This document shows positions 46,500 to 58,411 of a stretch of DNA of 64,000 nt, piece after piece; position 1 is the stretch's first letter, and the number at the start of each line of letters is the position of its first letter. The notes below the pieces were generated by a model, which was given only the letters and a program-made list of their open reading frames with translations, had not been told where the DNA came from and ran no database searches. The translations under genes were made by a program, and so were the position numbers. This DNA comes from Turnera subulata (Eukaryota > Streptophyta > Magnoliopsida > Malpighiales > Passifloraceae). The stretch spans positions 19,021 through 83,020 of the forward strand of contig JAKUCV010006703.1 in NCBI GenBank assembly GCA_028386065.3. Reading direction: 5' to 3'.

Positions 46500-46880
46500 T
46501 ACACCTTGAGACATACAAACCAAAAGTGGAGTGTGATGCCCCTAGTGTCTCACCATGGCTTTAGAAGTGAGGTTTAGTATGCCCCTATAATTGGTTCAAA
46601 CCTCACGGGGTAGCATGCCCCAAGCAAATCTCAAATCCACATGGGGTAGCATGCCCCGGGAAGCTTGACTCAAAATATGGGGTAGCATGCCCCTTGCAAC
46701 CTCATTAACCCAGACTTCGGGCCCGCCGTGCCCCTAATGGCATGATGTAAGTTTATCTCAAGGTAGGAGTGCCTCTACTGTGTGATGTCAGCTTAACGAG
46801 TCAGAGAGATAAGGCATGACATGCCCCTTGTCTACAATTACCATTATCTACAAGATTTGTCCATGTCATGCCCCTTCAGC
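46500..46880. repeat. GGGGTAGCATGCCCC repeats
   Basis: Copies near 46608, 46641 and 46678, with related CATGCCCC pieces to 46875. Each core has GGGG...CCCC dyad symmetry around GCATGC. It resembles the GGGCATAGCTGCCC array in element E1. Confidence 0.75.
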
Positions 46881-47931
46881 TAGCAACCCTAGGAAATGTA
46901 AGTCTATATCTTTTTTGACCTTTTAGCTTCAACCAAGTCTACCCTATCAAAAAATTCATATTCTATATGTGAGTGATGTATGAGCATGCCTAAATGCGTC
47001 GTCTTCCCAATGCATGGGGGTGCCTCTAGTTCTTACATGTGAGTTTTCTTGGGTGCAAGTGCCTACGACATGTTTTCCCCACTTCTTTTTTAACTCCCCT
47101 TTCCCCTCGGATGCAAGTGCCATCTACTTCTATATGTATGTTTAGATGTGTGTGCTTTCTATCTAGACATGGTGCATTTGTATGTGAATGCCCCTAGCAT
47201 GATGCATGATCATTGAAAATTATTCGAGTTGAGGTGAGAGTTAGACAATTTGAGAAGGACGAGTTATCCCATCAAATTCACAAAAGCCCCAAAGAAGAAG
47301 ATTCCCATTGACTATGAACCCTATTCATTTCAAACTCTAATCATGACCCCAGGGGTGAGCATACCTTGTTGAAAGGTTTGGTGGATGATGACCCATAAAG
47401 TAAAATCAATAGATGAGTGGATGCCCCTTCAAAAATAGATGGAGGCGATATGCCTAGATGCTTATTCCTAACTGCCCAAGTGAATCATTTTCAAAATGAT
47501 GTTATCTACCCCATAGATGCCCCTTGTCGTTGGTTGCTATCCCCATTTTCCCCTTAGCCTTAACTTTTGCCTAGGCCGCCCATATGGGTTTTCAACCTAG
47601 CAGACATGTCCTAACTTTTGCTTAGGCCGCCCTTTCGGGTTCTTTTTTCTCTTTTTTTTCTTTTCTTTTTCTTTCTCCTCGTGGGGATAGCAACCATAGG
47701 CATAAAATAATAAGATCAAAAAGTTTGAGTAAGATGAAGGTCGCCCGGGCCGAGTGCACTCAAATGACCAATATGGAGGTAGACTCGCCAACCAAAATGA
47801 GGGAAACCCAGAATTACATGTCTAAGAGACCATTGGAGACACGTGCTTTAAGATGAGTTTCTAGACAGAGACAGACTTAACCAAAATCTACAACTTCGTG
47901 AGGCCAAACTTCATGTCCAAGTGAAGGGGAC
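46881..47931 (-). other. Element F interior, non-coding
   Basis: No domain recognised. Contains scattered ATGCCCCT pieces and a pyrimidine run at 47641-47680. Ends at the insertion of E1. Confidence 0.55.
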
Positions 47932-49691
47932 CGTGAACACCCAAATTTGACGCATGGATATTCTGTTAAATTAGATTTTAAACATGCTTGAACTTGGAGA
48001 TTGATGAGATAATTCAGTCTTGAGATTAAGACATATTTGAAATTTATTTTAGTAGAATTAATATATTTTGGTAATTTAAACCTTTATGTGTTTAAACTCT
48101 ATGATTAATGAGATGATTTAATCTTAGGATAAAAATATACTAAGGTCTAATATACTAAATTATGTTTTATTTTATTATTTGGGCTCTTTGATTTATTTTT
48201 GACCCAATTATATTGAGATGATTTATTTTTGGGTTAGAAATCGATTTTAGGGGGCCCAAGTTAATGAAATATAGTTTCTCCAGAGTTTTTAAGCCCATTA
48301 ACACTTTTTCTTGCAGAAAATCAGAGTTAAATCATCATTCAATTGGAAATTGTGTTTTTTGGTATGATTGTGCATAAAATGGGGATGCTAATGTGTATGA
48401 ATCAGTTATGGGATGATTAGGAGGAGTAGTAATCAAGTAATGGAGTGATTCTGGGTTGATTAGGAGTTGATTATGCGGTAGCATCAAATCAGAGCTGAAT
48501 TAGGGGGATTGGGGCCCGGAAAAAGGAAAGAACGCGTGAAACGGGAGGACCCGGGCGGCCATCTCGGAATGACCGCCAGGTCCTAGCGGTCATGGGCGCC
48601 CAAAAACTGATTTTTTGTCGATTTTCATTCCTAATTCGATTCTACACGGTTTTGGCCTAGATTTTCGGCCAGGATCTTCATCATTAAGAGGTCCACGCCC
48701 CTGCACTCACCCAGAACGCTATAAATAGGACCTCTCATTCACATTTCAAGGGACATAATCACTCATCCGACACACACCCCCATAAGCTTTGTTTGCTTGG
48801 AGAAACTATACCTCTCCAAGCCTAGAAACACTTTTAGTGCAGAAACTCTGGAGGAATTTTGTGGGCAAACATCAAGAAGGAAACTAGCAAGAGGAGATCA
48901 AGAGGGTGAAAGAATCAAAAGCAATCCAAGGCAAATAAGGTGGGAAATCCGAATTGAAGGACCTGATGCGATCAGTCTCAGAAAACAATTCAAATCTAGA
49001 GTTCTAGAAGTCGGATTTCCATGTTCTTGGACTCTATCGAAAGCTAAGAGGGAGAGCTACTTTTTTGTTGAGACTAGAAGCTGAATCGGTGGTTTGAATT
49101 GTCCAAAATCTAGTAGAAGAAGACCATAGATTCTGTCCAACAATCGAGATAAGTGTTCTAACCCTTTTTTATTACGCACCTTATTGATTGCTACTTGCTG
49201 TTGACTAAATGATGCTTTTGTTGATTATGTGATTGCTGTGATGCCATGTCAAGAACTACGTGGGTTTTGAACCCGGTCGTCGGGGTACGTATGCGGTCTC
49301 TAGTGGTGGAGACTCAAGTCCAAATATTTTTATTTTCTCTTTTTGTTCCGTACCTTCTTTTCCTTCTCCTCCAATTCAATTTTGTTATTTTTATGTGATT
49401 TGTTTCCACAATTGCACACTTGCACAAGGCATGCTTGTATTCTCTAATTGCACAAAGTTTTGACCCAACACGGATGGGTGCCTAACACCTTCCCATCCGT
49501 GACGAGCCCCCGATCCCATGTCTTTGGTTCGCCATGACCATGTAGCCTAAAGGAGTCATATAAAGATTTTTCCCAAATTTTGCACTTAATAAAATTTGGG
49601 TGGCGACTCCATTGACATGGGATTGACCCGAAGAAGAAGGTGTAAGGAAATAGGTGAATAGGCCCAAGTGATTTTTGGTCGAGTATTCATA
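47932..49691 (+). repeat. 5' LTR of E1
   Basis: 1760 bp; starts CGTGAACACCCAAATTTGACG (first T mutated to C) and ends GTATTCATA. TATA box CTATAAATAGGA at 48719-48730, with one ATGACCGCC/GCGGTCAT hairpin at 48555-48594 upstream. It is longer than the LTRs of A, F and G and forms a separate subfamily. Confidence 0.85.
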
Positions 49692-49693
49692 GT

Positions 49694-49712
49694 TGGCGAC
49701 TCCGTTGGGGAA
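49694..49712 (+). other. Primer-binding site of E1, tRNA-Arg type
   Basis: TGGCGACTCCGTTGGGGAA two bases after the LTR. TGGCGACTCC-type sites, complementary to a tRNA-Arg 3' end, are typical of Ogre elements. Confidence 0.8.
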
Positions 49713-51208
49713 GTAGTGGGTTCAAGTGACTTTATGCAATTGTTGAATCTTGTGTGCCTTTTACTTGTCATCATAAGTGCCTTGCATTCATGATGATTGA
49801 TGTAAAGCTTCTACCATAAGAGGGTGAGGGAATCCAAGTCATCATAAGTGCATTCTTTAAGCGCTGGCGGCTTGAGTAAACCCATTTCTCGATGCTTAGC
49901 AATGATGGGGATTAATGGGCCTTGGACCTCACGCGATATCCATTATCACAAGTGAGTAGGTCAACCTATTCCCTAGCGGCAATCTCTATCCCCCAACCAA
50001 CTGCATACCCTGAACATCTCATGCATATTGAATCAATAAGTGGTATGTGCATTTTTGTATGATTATTATTGTGGATTTGTGTATGTGTAAATAGAGTGTT
50101 TTTATTTATTGTGTGATATGTGTAGTTAGTGGGACCGCCGTGCCAACTCTGCGTAGGGGCAATATTGCATAGTGTAAATTGATGAGTCAGGTAAATGAAC
50201 CCTGGAGATGCAAGTATACATATCTAAGCCGATGATAAATTTTTGGTGTTGTTGCCCCAGTTGACATATATGTCCTGTCGGTCTACCTTGTTTTAGGGAA
50301 TTCCCATTTGCATACATTGAACATTGCATCACATGCTTTTCAAATCAAACAAATCGAGTCGAGGTGCATCGTCTTTGTTGAAACTTGAGTTTTCTCAAAA
50401 AATAAAAAGGAGATTGTTTTGAAAGAAAAGAAACATCTTTTACGAGAATATTCCATCATATTTTCCACCAATTTTTGTTTGAAATAAAACAAAGCCTAAG
50501 TCTAGGACTCTTGATGGCCATGAACTGAATTGACTAAAAATCCTACCTTTTGGACACCATGAATGAAAAACTAATTTTTCAAATCCAACAATTTCCATGA
50601 TTAAGAGGAATTTTGTTGATGGATGACCAATGATGACTCTTGGAGTTTCAAATTTTCTATGTTGCTCAACCCGGCATTTGCTTTTCAGAAACACCCAATG
50701 CCTATTTCTTTTTTTCGAAAAATCTTGACGTCAACATTTACATCCTAGAACAAATCGCCAGGCCTTTTCAAAGAGAATTTCTTATATAGATGCTCGATAA
50801 AGGATATAATTTAGGCCCTCTTTGCTCAAGCCCGCAAGCCAATACAAAGCCTACCCGATAGCATTATTCCTTGATAACCCTCTTTGAGCCCATGACATGA
50901 TAACCAGACTTTCTTTGATTACATACATCAACCCGCCTTTAGCCCTTGGAAGCTTCTCTACGACTATCATATACTTATCTTTCATAAGTCATACCTTTTT
51001 CAATACCCATTGGGAAGATCTCACTCCGGGCTTTTATCAAAGAATTTCTTTTTGATGACAAGTGCACATGAACCTCAACTTTTACACATCCAAGATGGTC
51101 GATACAACGAATCGCTTCAAGAGCAATATAAAAGGCCGAAGTGCACACATGGAGAAATAGCCGAAGCCAATCACCGAAAGTCGTTGAAGTCAATCGAAGA
51201 AAAATCAT
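49713..51208 (+). other. E1 interior, left part, non-coding
   Basis: Homologous at its start to the G interior (GTAGTGGGTT, TTTGTCATCATAAGTGCC-like text). Only short frames; no domain recognised. Ends at the Mutator-like element target duplication (51209-51218). Confidence 0.6.
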
Positions 51209-51218
51209 CAAAATCTTC

Positions 51219-51408
51219 GGTCAAAAGACAAAGATTGTCCCTTCACTTAAATGGATTGTAACATCGTGTCCCTTTCTGGAAAAAATCAAACATTGGGTCC
51301 CCCAACCTGTTCAGAAGCAAACAAACGCGTCCTTTTTACCTCCTAATCCCGGTTGACCAACGACGTCTCGACACGTGGGGTGGGGGCCCACCCGGAGAAA
51401 TTCCCATT
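51219..51408 (+). repeat. MULE left terminal inverted repeat
   Basis: Inverted match to 55545-55731, including TTCACTTAAATGGATTGTAA and ACCTCCTAATCCCGGTTGAC, with a few mismatches. Confidence 0.92.
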
Positions 51409-52139
51409 CCAATTTCCGAAATTTCGTTTCTAATTTCAGAATATAATTTTCTTAATTCGTTTAATTCGTTTTTTTTCGGGAGAGTTTTTTTTTTCAATAA
51501 AAAATTCCAGCGAGTGCGATGCGGGGCCCACCACCATCTTTTGTCTCCCACCGACAGTCCCAGGACTAGGCGGGAATTTTCCCGCCCGAGTTGGATGACT
51601 TAACGCTGCCCTCGTTCAAAAGTTGTGGGACCCAGGGCGATACAACCTATGTGACCGGGGGGGGAAGGCACACGCACGCGCCCAGCCATTTGACGACTTG
51701 TGGAACCGGTTAATACGATGTCGTTTGATGTTGGACAATGAACTAAACGTTGTTCCTTCGTTCTTCCGAGTGGGCAGTAGATTTGTCAATTTTTTCTAAG
51801 TTCCTAAGGCTAAAAGGACAAGGGGGGGGGGGAGAGAGAGATAATGGGGGTAGGGGAAACGTCTACGAAACTGAAGGACTAACACATTGTAAGCAAGCTC
51901 TTTAGTAAACACACATTGAAAGCCCTCAGTGAACACACATTGAAAGCACTTAGTGAGCAAACATTGAAAGCATAGAATTGGCAAAGGCACGGGTACGGGT
52001 GGTGACGCATCACACTGAAGAGCTAGGGAGAGTACACTGAAGCTCACGTCTGTAACTGTTTGTGGGTGAAGAAAGGCGCTTTGGTAGGATAGGGTTGATT
52101 CCATTGACTGCAAAATTAGTGTCACAAGTCACTGTTGGG

Positions 52140-52387
52140 GTAAGTGCTTTTGCTTTTTAATTCATTCGTTGTTGAAAGTGTTGGAACACTGTTGTGTCAA
52201 TGTTGGTACTTGATGGATATGTGCTTGAGAAAGGGACATGCACATGCTTTCCGTTCGCTTTTTGTGGGTTTATGTTGTATGTTGTGGTCCTCCACATGCA
52301 TGTTTGTCGTATGTAGTGGTCTTCCTTTAGTAACAATCTTTAAAATAATTCATTTTTTAAGGTCTGGTGTTGCACTTTTTTCAACAG
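52140..52387 (+). other. Predicted intron in the MULE 5' untranslated region
   Basis: GTAAGTGC donor at 52140 and TTTTTTCAACAG acceptor ending 52387, seven bases before the ATG at 52395. Confidence 0.5.
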
Positions 52388-53415
52388 CTAAGTCATGAAT
52401 GGTGAAGACTGTCCTAAAGTGGAAGATGACCGTGCTAAGTTGCTGTTTTATATTGGGGGTGAATTTGTTAGGAACCCGAAGCTCAGATATTCGCTTCAGA
52501 CCCCCATGGAGAGAAAGGCAGACGTGGACAAAATTTTCTACCACGGTATTATAAATATCTGTGGGACTTTGGGTTTCAAGAATGTGTCCAGGATTTACTA
52601 CCATGTGCCCAAGAAAACCAAAAGGAAGGGGAGAGCGCATGGTTATTTGCTGGATGAGGAGCTTGTTCTTGTCGAATCTGATAGGGATCTGGGCCCACTG
52701 TTCGACCAGCTGAGCAAGTACAATACTGCAACTTTTTATATAGAGCACGGGGAGGAGGAGCATTCGTATTGGGGAGTAGACAACCCTGTGAATGTTGTTA
52801 GGAGGCATAATATCCCACTGCCACCAAATTATGCTCTGGTGGAGGAACAGTTGCAACCTCAGCCATTTAATGAGGTTGAAGTACAGGTGCAACCCCCTCC
52901 CAATGCCGTAAATGAAGTTGAAATCCAACCTGGTGGCGTAAATGAACTACAGTTGCAATTTAATGAGTTTGGTGGGAGTGATGAAGGTGACATAAATCCA
53001 GTCACTGAAGTGGGTCAGGGTCAGAGTAGCAATCTAGAGGCACCGCTATATGAAGCCACTCCAGGACATGAAGAGCAAGTGAATGATGATGGACAGGGTC
53101 AGACTGAAGTTCTTGCCTAGGATGATGGCCCTAACCAGGATGAAGGTGCTGTCAATGATCAAGTCCATTTGCGTGCGCTGAATATACTAGCTGAGCGGGA
53201 GCTTGCGCAGAACAATTTGGATCACGCGTGGGCAGCTGTTGATAACTTTATTGATGCTGAAGATGATGAACTACAAGAGTACAGAGCAAAAGCGAGGGAA
53301 GCTGTGGGCAAAAATATAAGAGAAAGAAGGCGTAAAAGATCTACAGCGGAAGCAGCTGCAGAGGACGAAGCAGAAGCTGATGATGAAGCTGCGGTTGCTA
53401 ATGGCATTGGTGGAG

Positions 53416-53566
53416 GTGAAGGCATTAAAATCTTGTCATGTACCTGTTAAGAATTTTTCCACTATACAACTATATGTGTTTCCAAGTTTTTATGCAGTTG
53501 TTATTGTTTTTATAGTTGTAGATGGAAGGTTTCTTTCTAACTTAATGTGCTTCCACACATTCATAG
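53416..53566 (+). other. Predicted MULE intron, phase 1
   Basis: GTGAAGGC ... TTCATAG, 151 bp. Removing it joins the acidic region in one frame. Confidence 0.65.
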
Positions 53567-54467
53567 GTGATGAAGATGCCGATGATGATGAGGAAGCAAA
53601 CAATTTACAAGCTGACAATGGTGATGTGCATGATGGAGATGGAGTATCTGAAGATATAACTCGTAATGGAGATGAAGAAGACGAGGATACAACTCATACT
53701 GGAGATGGAGACGAACTAGAGGATGAGCTGACAGTTCTCAGGAGGGGTAAATGGGTGGAGGAAGATTATGAGTTCTCGGATGATGAAGGAAGCTTCCTGG
53801 ATGGCGAGAACAGTGATGGGGAAGATGGCCGCAGGCGGAAGAGGACTTCATATTACTTCAATCCGGCAGACAAGGTTCCCCATTTTGAGCGCGGCATGAT
53901 ATTCAAAACAAGAGATGAAGCCAAGGCTGCTTTTGATAAACAGAGCATCCAGTTGAGGAGAGACATCAAGTGGAAGAAAATAGATAAGCAAAGACTGAGA
54001 GCAGAATGCAAGGAGGAGGGGTGTAAGTGGTATGTTCAGTTCAGATGTCACAAGGCCAATAACCTTTGGGTGCTTAGGGAAATGAACAAGAAGCATAGTT
54101 GTGGCAGTGGTAACAGCAACACCCGTGTTACATACAAGATCATCTCAGATTATTTGGTTGAAAAAATTGGCCCCACTGCCATGAGTATGAGGCCAGCTCA
54201 TATCGTACAAACCGCGAGGAAGAAGTTCAAAGTGAACACATCATGGCCTGTGGCTAGACGTGCCAGAGAAGCTGTTCGTGAGTTTTTTCAGGGTGACGTG
54301 TAGGAGGAGTACAAGAGACTCAATGATTACCTGCAAACATTGAAGATGTACAACCCAGGAAGCACAGTGCTGCTTGACACGGTGGAGGATGACTTTGGGA
54401 ATCATGTATTCAATAGGTTATACATATGCTTCAAAGCCCTAAAGGAAGGTTTCATCAATGGTTACAT

Positions 54468-54581
54468 GTAATATTTCTTATTTTTCATCTGCCCTGTTAT
54501 ACATTTTTACTGCCATTAACAGTTAACCAAGTTTTAAAGGAGTCATCCTCTTTCTAAGGAAGGTTTTATCAATGGTTGCAG
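54468..54581 (+). other. Predicted MULE intron, phase 2
   Basis: GTAATATT ... GGTTGCAG, 114 bp. Removal joins EGFINGY to the DDE start RIIGVDGCF in frame. Confidence 0.65.
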
Positions 54582-54798
54582 GCGTATCATTGGTGTAGAT
54601 GGATGTTTTTTGAAAGGTTCTTTAGGTGGACAGCTGCTAGCTGCTGTTGGGAGAGATGCAAACAACCAGATGTTTCCTTTGGCGTGGGCCGTGGTGCAAG
54701 TTGAGAACACAGACAACTGGAAGTGGTTTTTTGGCCAACTCATGCATGATTTATGTATACCCCAGGGCCTTGGGAATGGATGGTCTGACCAACATAAG

Positions 54799-54936
54799 GT
54801 GAGTGGCTGATCAATTTTGAACACATAGTCATTGTACTTATACTTTTCACATTGTTATTTGTTATGGCGTCTTACACATCATGATGGCACAACCGATTCC
54901 TACATCTGTTGTTTATCAAACGATGTCTGATGCCAG
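54799..54936 (+). other. Predicted MULE intron, phase 0
   Basis: GTGAGTGG ... GATGCCAG, 138 bp. Removal joins WSDQHK to GLVRAVQDLLP. Confidence 0.7.
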
Positions 54937-55544
54937 GGTCTCGTGAGGGCTGTACAAGACTTACTTCCATATGCTGAGCATAGAAAGTGTTCCAGGCACA
55001 TTTTTGCCAAGTGGAGGAAAGCCAATCGCGGGGAAGAGCTGCAGGCCCACTTTTGGAGATGCGTTAAAGCCACAACTCCACAAGAATTGGAAGAGTTGGT
55101 TACTGAATTCTCAGATATATCAGAGCAAGCGAAGCAACAGTTTTTGGACGCCAATCCGAAGCAATGGTGTAGGGCATACCAGAAAACATGGTGCAAATCT
55201 GATGTGGTGGACAACAATATGTGCGAGATTTTCAATTGTTTTATCATTGAAGCTCGATATAAGTCCATTGTCTCTATGTTGGAAGACATCAGACGTCTGA
55301 TGATGTGTAGGCTTGCACGAAGGCAGGATTTTGTATCCACTTTCAATGAGAACATAGGTCCAAAAGCTTTCAAAGAGGTGGAAAAGAACAAGGAGTTGGC
55401 CTCAGCTTTTTCAGTGCAGCCTAATGGAAGTGGCAAATATGAGTAGATTGATGGAGAGAATAGGCATGTGGTGGACAGAATTAAGAGGGAGTGCACCTGC
55501 AGATCTTGGCAGTTGACTGGTATACCTTCTTCCTTTCATGGGAT

Positions 55545-55731
55545 GGGAATTTCTCCGGGTGGGCCCCCCACCCCACGTGTCGACACGCCGTTGGTCAACC
55601 GGGATTAGGAGGTAAAAAGGACGCGTTTGTTTGCTTCTGAACAGGTTGGGGGACCCAATGTTTGATTTTTTCCAGAAAGGGACACGATGTTACAATCCAT
55701 TTAAGTGAAGGACAGTCTGTGTCTTTTGACC
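55545..55731 (-). repeat. MULE right terminal inverted repeat
   Basis: Inverted partner of 51219-51408; it abuts the transposase coding text almost directly. Confidence 0.92.
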
Positions 55732-55741
55732 CAAAATCTTC

Positions 55742-57050
55742 CAGAATTGATTTCGGGAAATCCAAACAGCAAAGAAGCAAATGTGTGCTAAACAAATTGT
55801 TTTGAAGCAAGAAGAATTTCCTCGAGAAGGTCAAGCTAAGTTGGATGTTATCTCAAGAATTGCACTTCGAGAATATCTTTGTTTTCCTGATGGGAGTTCA
55901 CTCAAGATCTTTCCTAAAATGTGGTTTTGAACTTTAAATCCCTTACTATCCTTCTTTGATGAACCTATACACATGACCCCATTACAACCCTTAATGAAAG
56001 ACCCTATTGATCCTTTTGAGAGTATATATACAAAATGGTGGAGTTTAGACTTGGGATTTGCCTATGGGATTTCTTTTTAAAAGTTTTATGACGTCAAATC
56101 ATACTTGCATATGGGATCTTTCTTTGTTCGGATTTTTATTCTAAAATGTTTTTTTATGAACTCTTAAGAGTCCTCGATTGGGTGTCTCGATCTAAGTTCC
56201 CTTTAGACGGTGATTCGGTGAAGAATTTCAAATCCTTCGATTTGAAGCATCTTATTACTACTGGTTTTGGCCATTCATGGGGCCCTTGTCAAAGAAAAAA
56301 TTCATGGTCATTGGGAGTCCTTCACGTGAAGCTTTTGTGATTTTAGATAGGATAACTCGCGTTTTTCAAGTTTCTTAACTTCCAGCTTCGGCTCAAACGA
56401 TTTTTAATGCTCATACATCATACTAAGGGGCATTCGCATCCAAACACACTATGTAAAAGTGGAGAACACTTGCATTCAGGAAGCGGACACATCATGTAGA
56501 ATTAGGAAGCACTTGCTTTCGAAAAAAGAAGAGAGGAAAAAAAAAAGGAGAGAGAGAGAAAAGACGAGGAGTGAGGAAAAGAATGAATAGGGAGAAAACA
56601 TGTCATAAGCACTTGCATTTGAAAGCAAACATGTAGAAGATAGGGGCACCCTCATGCATTCAAAAGATAAACACATTGTAGACATGCTCATGCATCACTT
56701 ACATGTAGAACATGGATTCCCTGAGAAGGTCGACCTGGTTGAGGGTAGAAGACCAATGAAAGTGACAACATCAGAAATTCATCCTTTGATATAGACTTGC
56801 ATCTCTTGGGATTAATGACTAGAGGGGCATGGCATGCCCGAATCTTTAGATGACTTTGTCTGTAGAATAACGTGCATGCCATGCTCACACTCGAGGTGTA
56901 GAAATTATGATCACCTGTAGATTCTAGGGGCACGGCGGCCCCCTGCTTTTGATGATTAATGATTGATGTGGGGCATTCCTGAGAAGATGTTAGGTCTAGT
57001 TTTTTATGAAATTAATGTGTGTTGTCTTGGGCATTCGAGGAGAAGTAAGC
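55742..57050 (+). other. E1 interior, right part before the tandem array
   Basis: No domain recognised. Contains a purine-rich run (56519-56575) and GGCATGGCATGCC-type pieces. Text near 56680-57000 resembles the inverted F interior in style. Confidence 0.5.
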
Positions 57051-57059
57051 CCCAACTTT

Positions 57060-58330
57060 TGTTGATGAGTTTAGGCATTCTCAATAAAACGAGTTGTAAG
57101 GCCCAACTTTTTTATGAAATGATGCCAAGGGCATGCCACCCCATTAGAATTAATGTTTGATCCTAAGGGCATAGCTGCCCATGTTTTTTTGAAATGAGTG
57201 CACAAAGGGCATAGTTGCCATAGTTTTTCGAACTTGAATAAGGGGCATAGATGCCCTAATTTTGAAAGTTGAACAAAAGGCATAACTGTATGGATTTTTG
57301 AACATGAGGGGCATAGCTGCCCTAATTTTCTGATGTTGAGAGAGGGCGTAGCTGCCCGCATTTTTGAAGTTGATTACGCCATGGGCATAGCTACCCGGTT
57401 TTTTATTTAAGTTCATCAAGGGCATAGCTGCCCGAGTTTTTTAGACATTTGATGGGCATAGCTGCCCGAATCTTTCGAGTCGATTTTAAATCAAGGGCAT
57501 AGCAGTCCAAGTTTTTGAAATAGAAGGGCATAGTTGCCCAAGTTCATGATTGCATGGTGTGCATATCCGTCCAAACTATTGAGAGGGCATAGCTGCCCGG
57601 ATGTTAATGAAGTAGAACATATGAAGGGCATAGCTGCCCGAGTTTTTCGAAATTTAATTAAAGGGAATAGCTGCCTGAGTTTCTAACTTGGTTGCATGAA
57701 GGGCATAGCTACCCGTGTTTTCAAGTTTAATTGCATGAAGGGCATAGCTGCCTGAGTTTTTACTTTGATCGCATGAAGGGCATAGCTGGCCAAATTTTTG
57801 AATTTGAAGGGTATAGCGACCCGAGTTTTTGAATTTAATCGAAAGGGCATAGCTGCCCAAGTTCTTAACTTGGTTGCATGAAGGGCATAGCTGCCCGTGT
57901 TTTTGAATTTGATTGCATGGAGGACATAGCTGCCTGATTTGTTCATGTTAAGGGCATAGAAGCTAGAATTTTTAATTGCATCAACAGCATAGCTGTCCAA
58001 ATTTGTGAAGCTAATTATGTCAGGGGCATAGCTACCCAAATTTTTGAAGTTGACTACATCAAAGGCATAGCTGCTTGAGTTTCCAAAAATAGTTACACCA
58101 GGGGCATAGCTGCCCAGTTTTCTTAAGTTTATTGCAAACTGAGGACATAGCTGTCCAAGTTTTCAAAATTGATCACATCAACGGCATAGCTGCCCATATG
58201 CTTTGAATTGATTGCACTGAGGGCATACCTGCCTGACATTTTACACATTAGGGGCATAGCTGCCCCGAGTGTTTTGGATAATCCTGCACCATGGGTATAA
58301 CTGCCCAAAATTCATGATACACACCACTTG
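57060..58330 (+). repeat. Degenerate tandem array with core GGGCATAGCTGCCC
   Basis: Roughly 30 or more units of about 30-45 bp, each with a core AGGGCATAGCTGCCCGAGTTT and a variable spacer, often ending TTGATTGCATGA. The core can fold as GGGCA-TAGC-TGCCC. It lies just upstream of the polypurine tract, the position of the hypervariable tandem repeats known in Ogre elements. Frames through it are artefacts. Confidence 0.92.
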
Positions 58331-58397
58331 CATCAAACCATTCAAATTTGGTTGTTCCTTTCTTGCGTTGTTTCGTCCTTAGTCTCTAAGGACTCAT

Positions 58398-58411
58398 CAA
58401 CGAGGGGCTTC
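58398..58411 (+). other. Polypurine tract of E1
   Basis: CAACGAGGGGCTTC directly before the 3' LTR start TGTAAACACTC. Confidence 0.8.

Larger units (their letters stand above)
43335..47931 (-). mobile_element. Ogre/Tat-like element F, 3' part (minus strand)
   Basis: 3' LTR (43335-44923), polypurine tract, then 3 kb of internal sequence up to 47931, where element E1 is inserted. No gag-pol domain is readable in this part. Its internal text near 47570-47690 matches, inverted, the internal text of G at the window end (AGGCCGCCCTTTCGGGTT), which supports the same family. Confidence 0.78.
52395..55530 (+). pseudogene. MULE transposase (MURA-like), spliced, three in-frame TAG stops
   Basis: Four exons with consistent phases: 52395-53415, 53567-54467, 54582-54798 and 54937-about 55530; all introns are GT-AG. 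Domains in order: PB1-like N-terminus common in plant MULEs (about residues 1-110); an acidic D/E-rich region; the MuDR DNA-binding region with C-C-H-C spacing (AECKEEGCKWYV ... KKHSCG); the MULE DDE domain (IIGVDGCFLKG with the first Asp, NTDNWKWFFGQL, HRKCSRHIFAKWRK); and the start of a SWIM zinc finger (CTCRSWQLTGIP). The finger's last Cys-x-His is missing because the right terminal repeat begins there. In-frame TAG codons lie at 53118, 54301 and 55444. The encoded enzyme would cut and paste MULE ends; this copy cannot. Confidence 0.9.
51219..55731 (+). mobile_element. Mutator-like DNA transposon (MULE), defective
   Basis: 4513 bp bounded by a perfect 10-bp target duplication CAAAATCTTC (51209-51218 and 55732-55741). 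The ends are inverted: GGTCAAAAGAC at the left, GTCTTTTGACC at the right, and the inverted similarity continues for about 190 bp. A spliced transposase pseudogene lies between. Target length and long terminal inverted repeats fit the Mutator superfamily. Confidence 0.95.

Noticed and set aside
52350..52928. 192-codon minus-strand frame
   Set aside because: Antisense shadow of the first MULE exon; no domain.
54900..55496. 198-codon minus-strand frame
   Set aside because: Antisense shadow of the fourth MULE exon.
57150..58039. Minus-strand frames with repeated GSYALHA-type text
   Set aside because: Products of reading the GGGCATAGCTGCCC array in antisense.
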